Positions 12,295 to 13,293 of a stretch of 13,293 bases of DNA are shown here, in pieces. The position numbers were made by a program, and so were the translations under genes. Below the pieces are notes generated by a model. It had not been told where the DNA came from. It saw only the letters and a program-made list of their open reading frames with translations, and did not search any database. Each line of letters begins with the position of its first letter. Positions within the stretch are counted from its first letter, which is position 1. The stretch is from Candidatus Omnitrophota bacterium (lineage in GTDB: Bacteria; Omnitrophota; Gorgyraeia; B26-G9), in contig JAKLQT010000092.1 in NCBI GenBank assembly GCA_022013205.1, forward strand, positions 1-13,293, in the 5' to 3' direction.

Positions 12295-13293
12295 TTATAG
12301 TTTTATAAAATTGAAGCGCTTATCGTTAAGCGCCTTATCCTTTACTATTCCGGTATGATATATTACATTCAGAGAAAAATCATCGTAACTAGTTAAAAAC
12401 TTTTTGTACTTTGCCGCTGAAAAATTATTAATATTGAACTTGACTTCACAAGCAATTTTATCATCTAAAATAAAATCTACTTCATTAGCGCTTTGTGTCC
12501 TCCAAAATCTTATACCATCAGGAGAAAGCAGTTCCACAAATTGCTTGAATATAAAATTTTCGTATAGCGGGCCCGGATTTTCACGCGCTTGCAGTGGGGT
12601 AAAATCTTTAAGAAAAAAATTCCTCAATCCCAAATCCATAAAATATACCTTAGGCATTTTAGTTAATTCTTTTCTTAAATTCCTACAAAACGGCCTGATA
12701 AGAACAATATGAAATGATTTTCTCATTACGTATAAATAATTATTTAAGGAAGTCTGAGATAAATTAAGTGTATTAGAAAGTTCATTAACATTAAGTAAAT
12801 TTCCTGCTTGAGAACTTAATAACTTAAAAAGTTCATAAAATTTATCCGCACGCTTAATATTCGCTTCTAAGACATCTTTTTTTATGTAGGATAAAGCTAT
12901 CTCTTCTATTATCTCTTTTTTTCTGGAAACATCTTTTTCCAATACAACTCTGGGATATCCTCCGAAAATAAGAAGACTGTTGATACAGGATATAACCTTT
13001 TCTTTTTCTTTAAGTGGTAACTCCTCCAGAAATATATAGTTAGACTTAATTTTAAGCGCTGCTTTTTGGGCTAAATCATCATATCCTTTAAAAATAAGTG
13101 TTTCCGCCAAATTAAGAGTATTTACAGAAAATATAATTTTTCTTCCCGCGAGTGAATCTTTAAATTTTTCATCAATATAAAATGCTGACGATCCCGAAAC
13201 AATAAGCTTAATTTTATCCTTAAACTCATCATAAATATATTTCAAAAAATTAGTGGGATTTTTAAGATATTGAATTTCATCAACAAAAATATA
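12295..13293 (-). CDS. AAA ATPase with DUF4143 C-terminal domain (5' end outside window)
   Basis: The frame is open to the window edge, giving 332 visible residues that lack the N-terminus and Walker A. The first visible residues, YIFVDEIQYL, are the Walker B motif with its catalytic Glu, followed by KLIVSGSSAF (sensor 1 region). A central part with a winged-helix-like VNELSNTLNLSQTSLNNYL follows, then a DUF4143 tail: YENFIFKQFVELL, FWRTQSANEVDFIL and ACEVKFN. The EVDF...EVK pattern resembles PD-(D/E)xK nuclease folds. Proteins with this AAA_14/DUF4143 build are widespread, often in several copies per genome, and of poorly known role; a defence or addiction function has been suggested by context. 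It seems unrelated to the glycan operon, from which it is separated by 240 bp. The TTG at 13245 is an internal codon, not a start. Confidence 0.9.
   Translation of the reverse strand, partial: YIFVDEIQYLKNPTNFLKYIYDEFKDKIKLIVSGSSAFYIDEKFKDSLAGRKIIFSVNTLNLAETLIFKGYDDLAQKAALKIKSNYIFLEELPLKEKEKVISCINSLLIFGGYPRVVLEKDVSRKKEIIEEIALSYIKKDVLEANIKRADKFYELFKLLSSQAGNLLNVNELSNTLNLSQTSLNNYLYVMRKSFHIVLIRPFCRNLRKELTKMPKVYFMDLGLRNFFLKDFTPLQARENPGPLYENFIFKQFVELLSPDGIRFWRTQSANEVDFILDDKIACEVKFNINNFSAAKYKKFLTSYDDFSLNVIYHTGIVKDKALNDKRFNFIKL

Overview
The window looks like accessory chromosome of an uncultivated or little-known Gram-negative-type bacterium. All supported genes lie on the minus strand, so transcription runs from high to low coordinates. 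Most of the DNA is A+T-rich (sampled lines are about 25-35% G+C). The epimerase at the left edge is clearly richer (three sampled lines are 50-53%). The mix of cell-surface glycan genes, toxin-antitoxin genes and degenerate repeats resembles genomes of candidate phyla such as Omnitrophota, but that placement is a guess.

Layout, in the direction of transcription. (1) 13293-12295: the C-terminal part of an AAA ATPase with a DUF4143 tail, cut by the window edge. (2) 12294-12055: a 240-bp gap holding a possible promoter, a perfect 12-bp hairpin, further hairpins and an open coding-like frame. (3) 12054-2304: eight tightly packed genes that look like one operon. In order they are a family 2 glycosyltransferase, a GT4 glycosyltransferase, a glucose-1-phosphate cytidylyltransferase-like enzyme (RfbF-like), a CDP-glucose 4,6-dehydratase-like SDR (RfbG-like), a B12-type radical SAM protein, a COG4627-like methyltransferase, a second GT4 glycosyltransferase, and a GT-C-like membrane protein fused to a DUF3108 domain. 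(4) 2280-1337: a toxin-antitoxin cassette (PIN toxin first, 55-aa antitoxin-like protein second) with its own promoter, flanked by two 94-bp direct repeats that are 93/94 identical. Each repeat contains a long hairpin. (5) 1336-1237: a possible remnant of an Xre/HigA-type antitoxin. (6) 1171-122: a CDP-paratose 2-epimerase-like SDR. (7) 88-5: a pair of palindromic repeats in inverted orientation.

How the genes may work together (inference): RfbF-like and RfbG-like enzymes would make a CDP-4-keto-6-deoxyhexose, and the epimerase family acts late in the same kind of pathway (CDP-paratose to CDP-tyvelose). The intermediate steps (RfbH dehydrase and RfbS reductase) are not in the window. The three soluble glycosyltransferases, the membrane GT-C-like protein, the methyltransferase and the radical SAM enzyme would assemble and decorate a surface polysaccharide or glycolipid.

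The most unusual parts are the direct-repeat-flanked toxin-antitoxin cassette, in which each repeat sits as a 3' hairpin behind a transcription unit; the GT-C/DUF3108 fusion; the frame-preserving GATTAC-repeat insert inside the family 2 glycosyltransferase; and the multi-hairpin stretch ahead of the operon.
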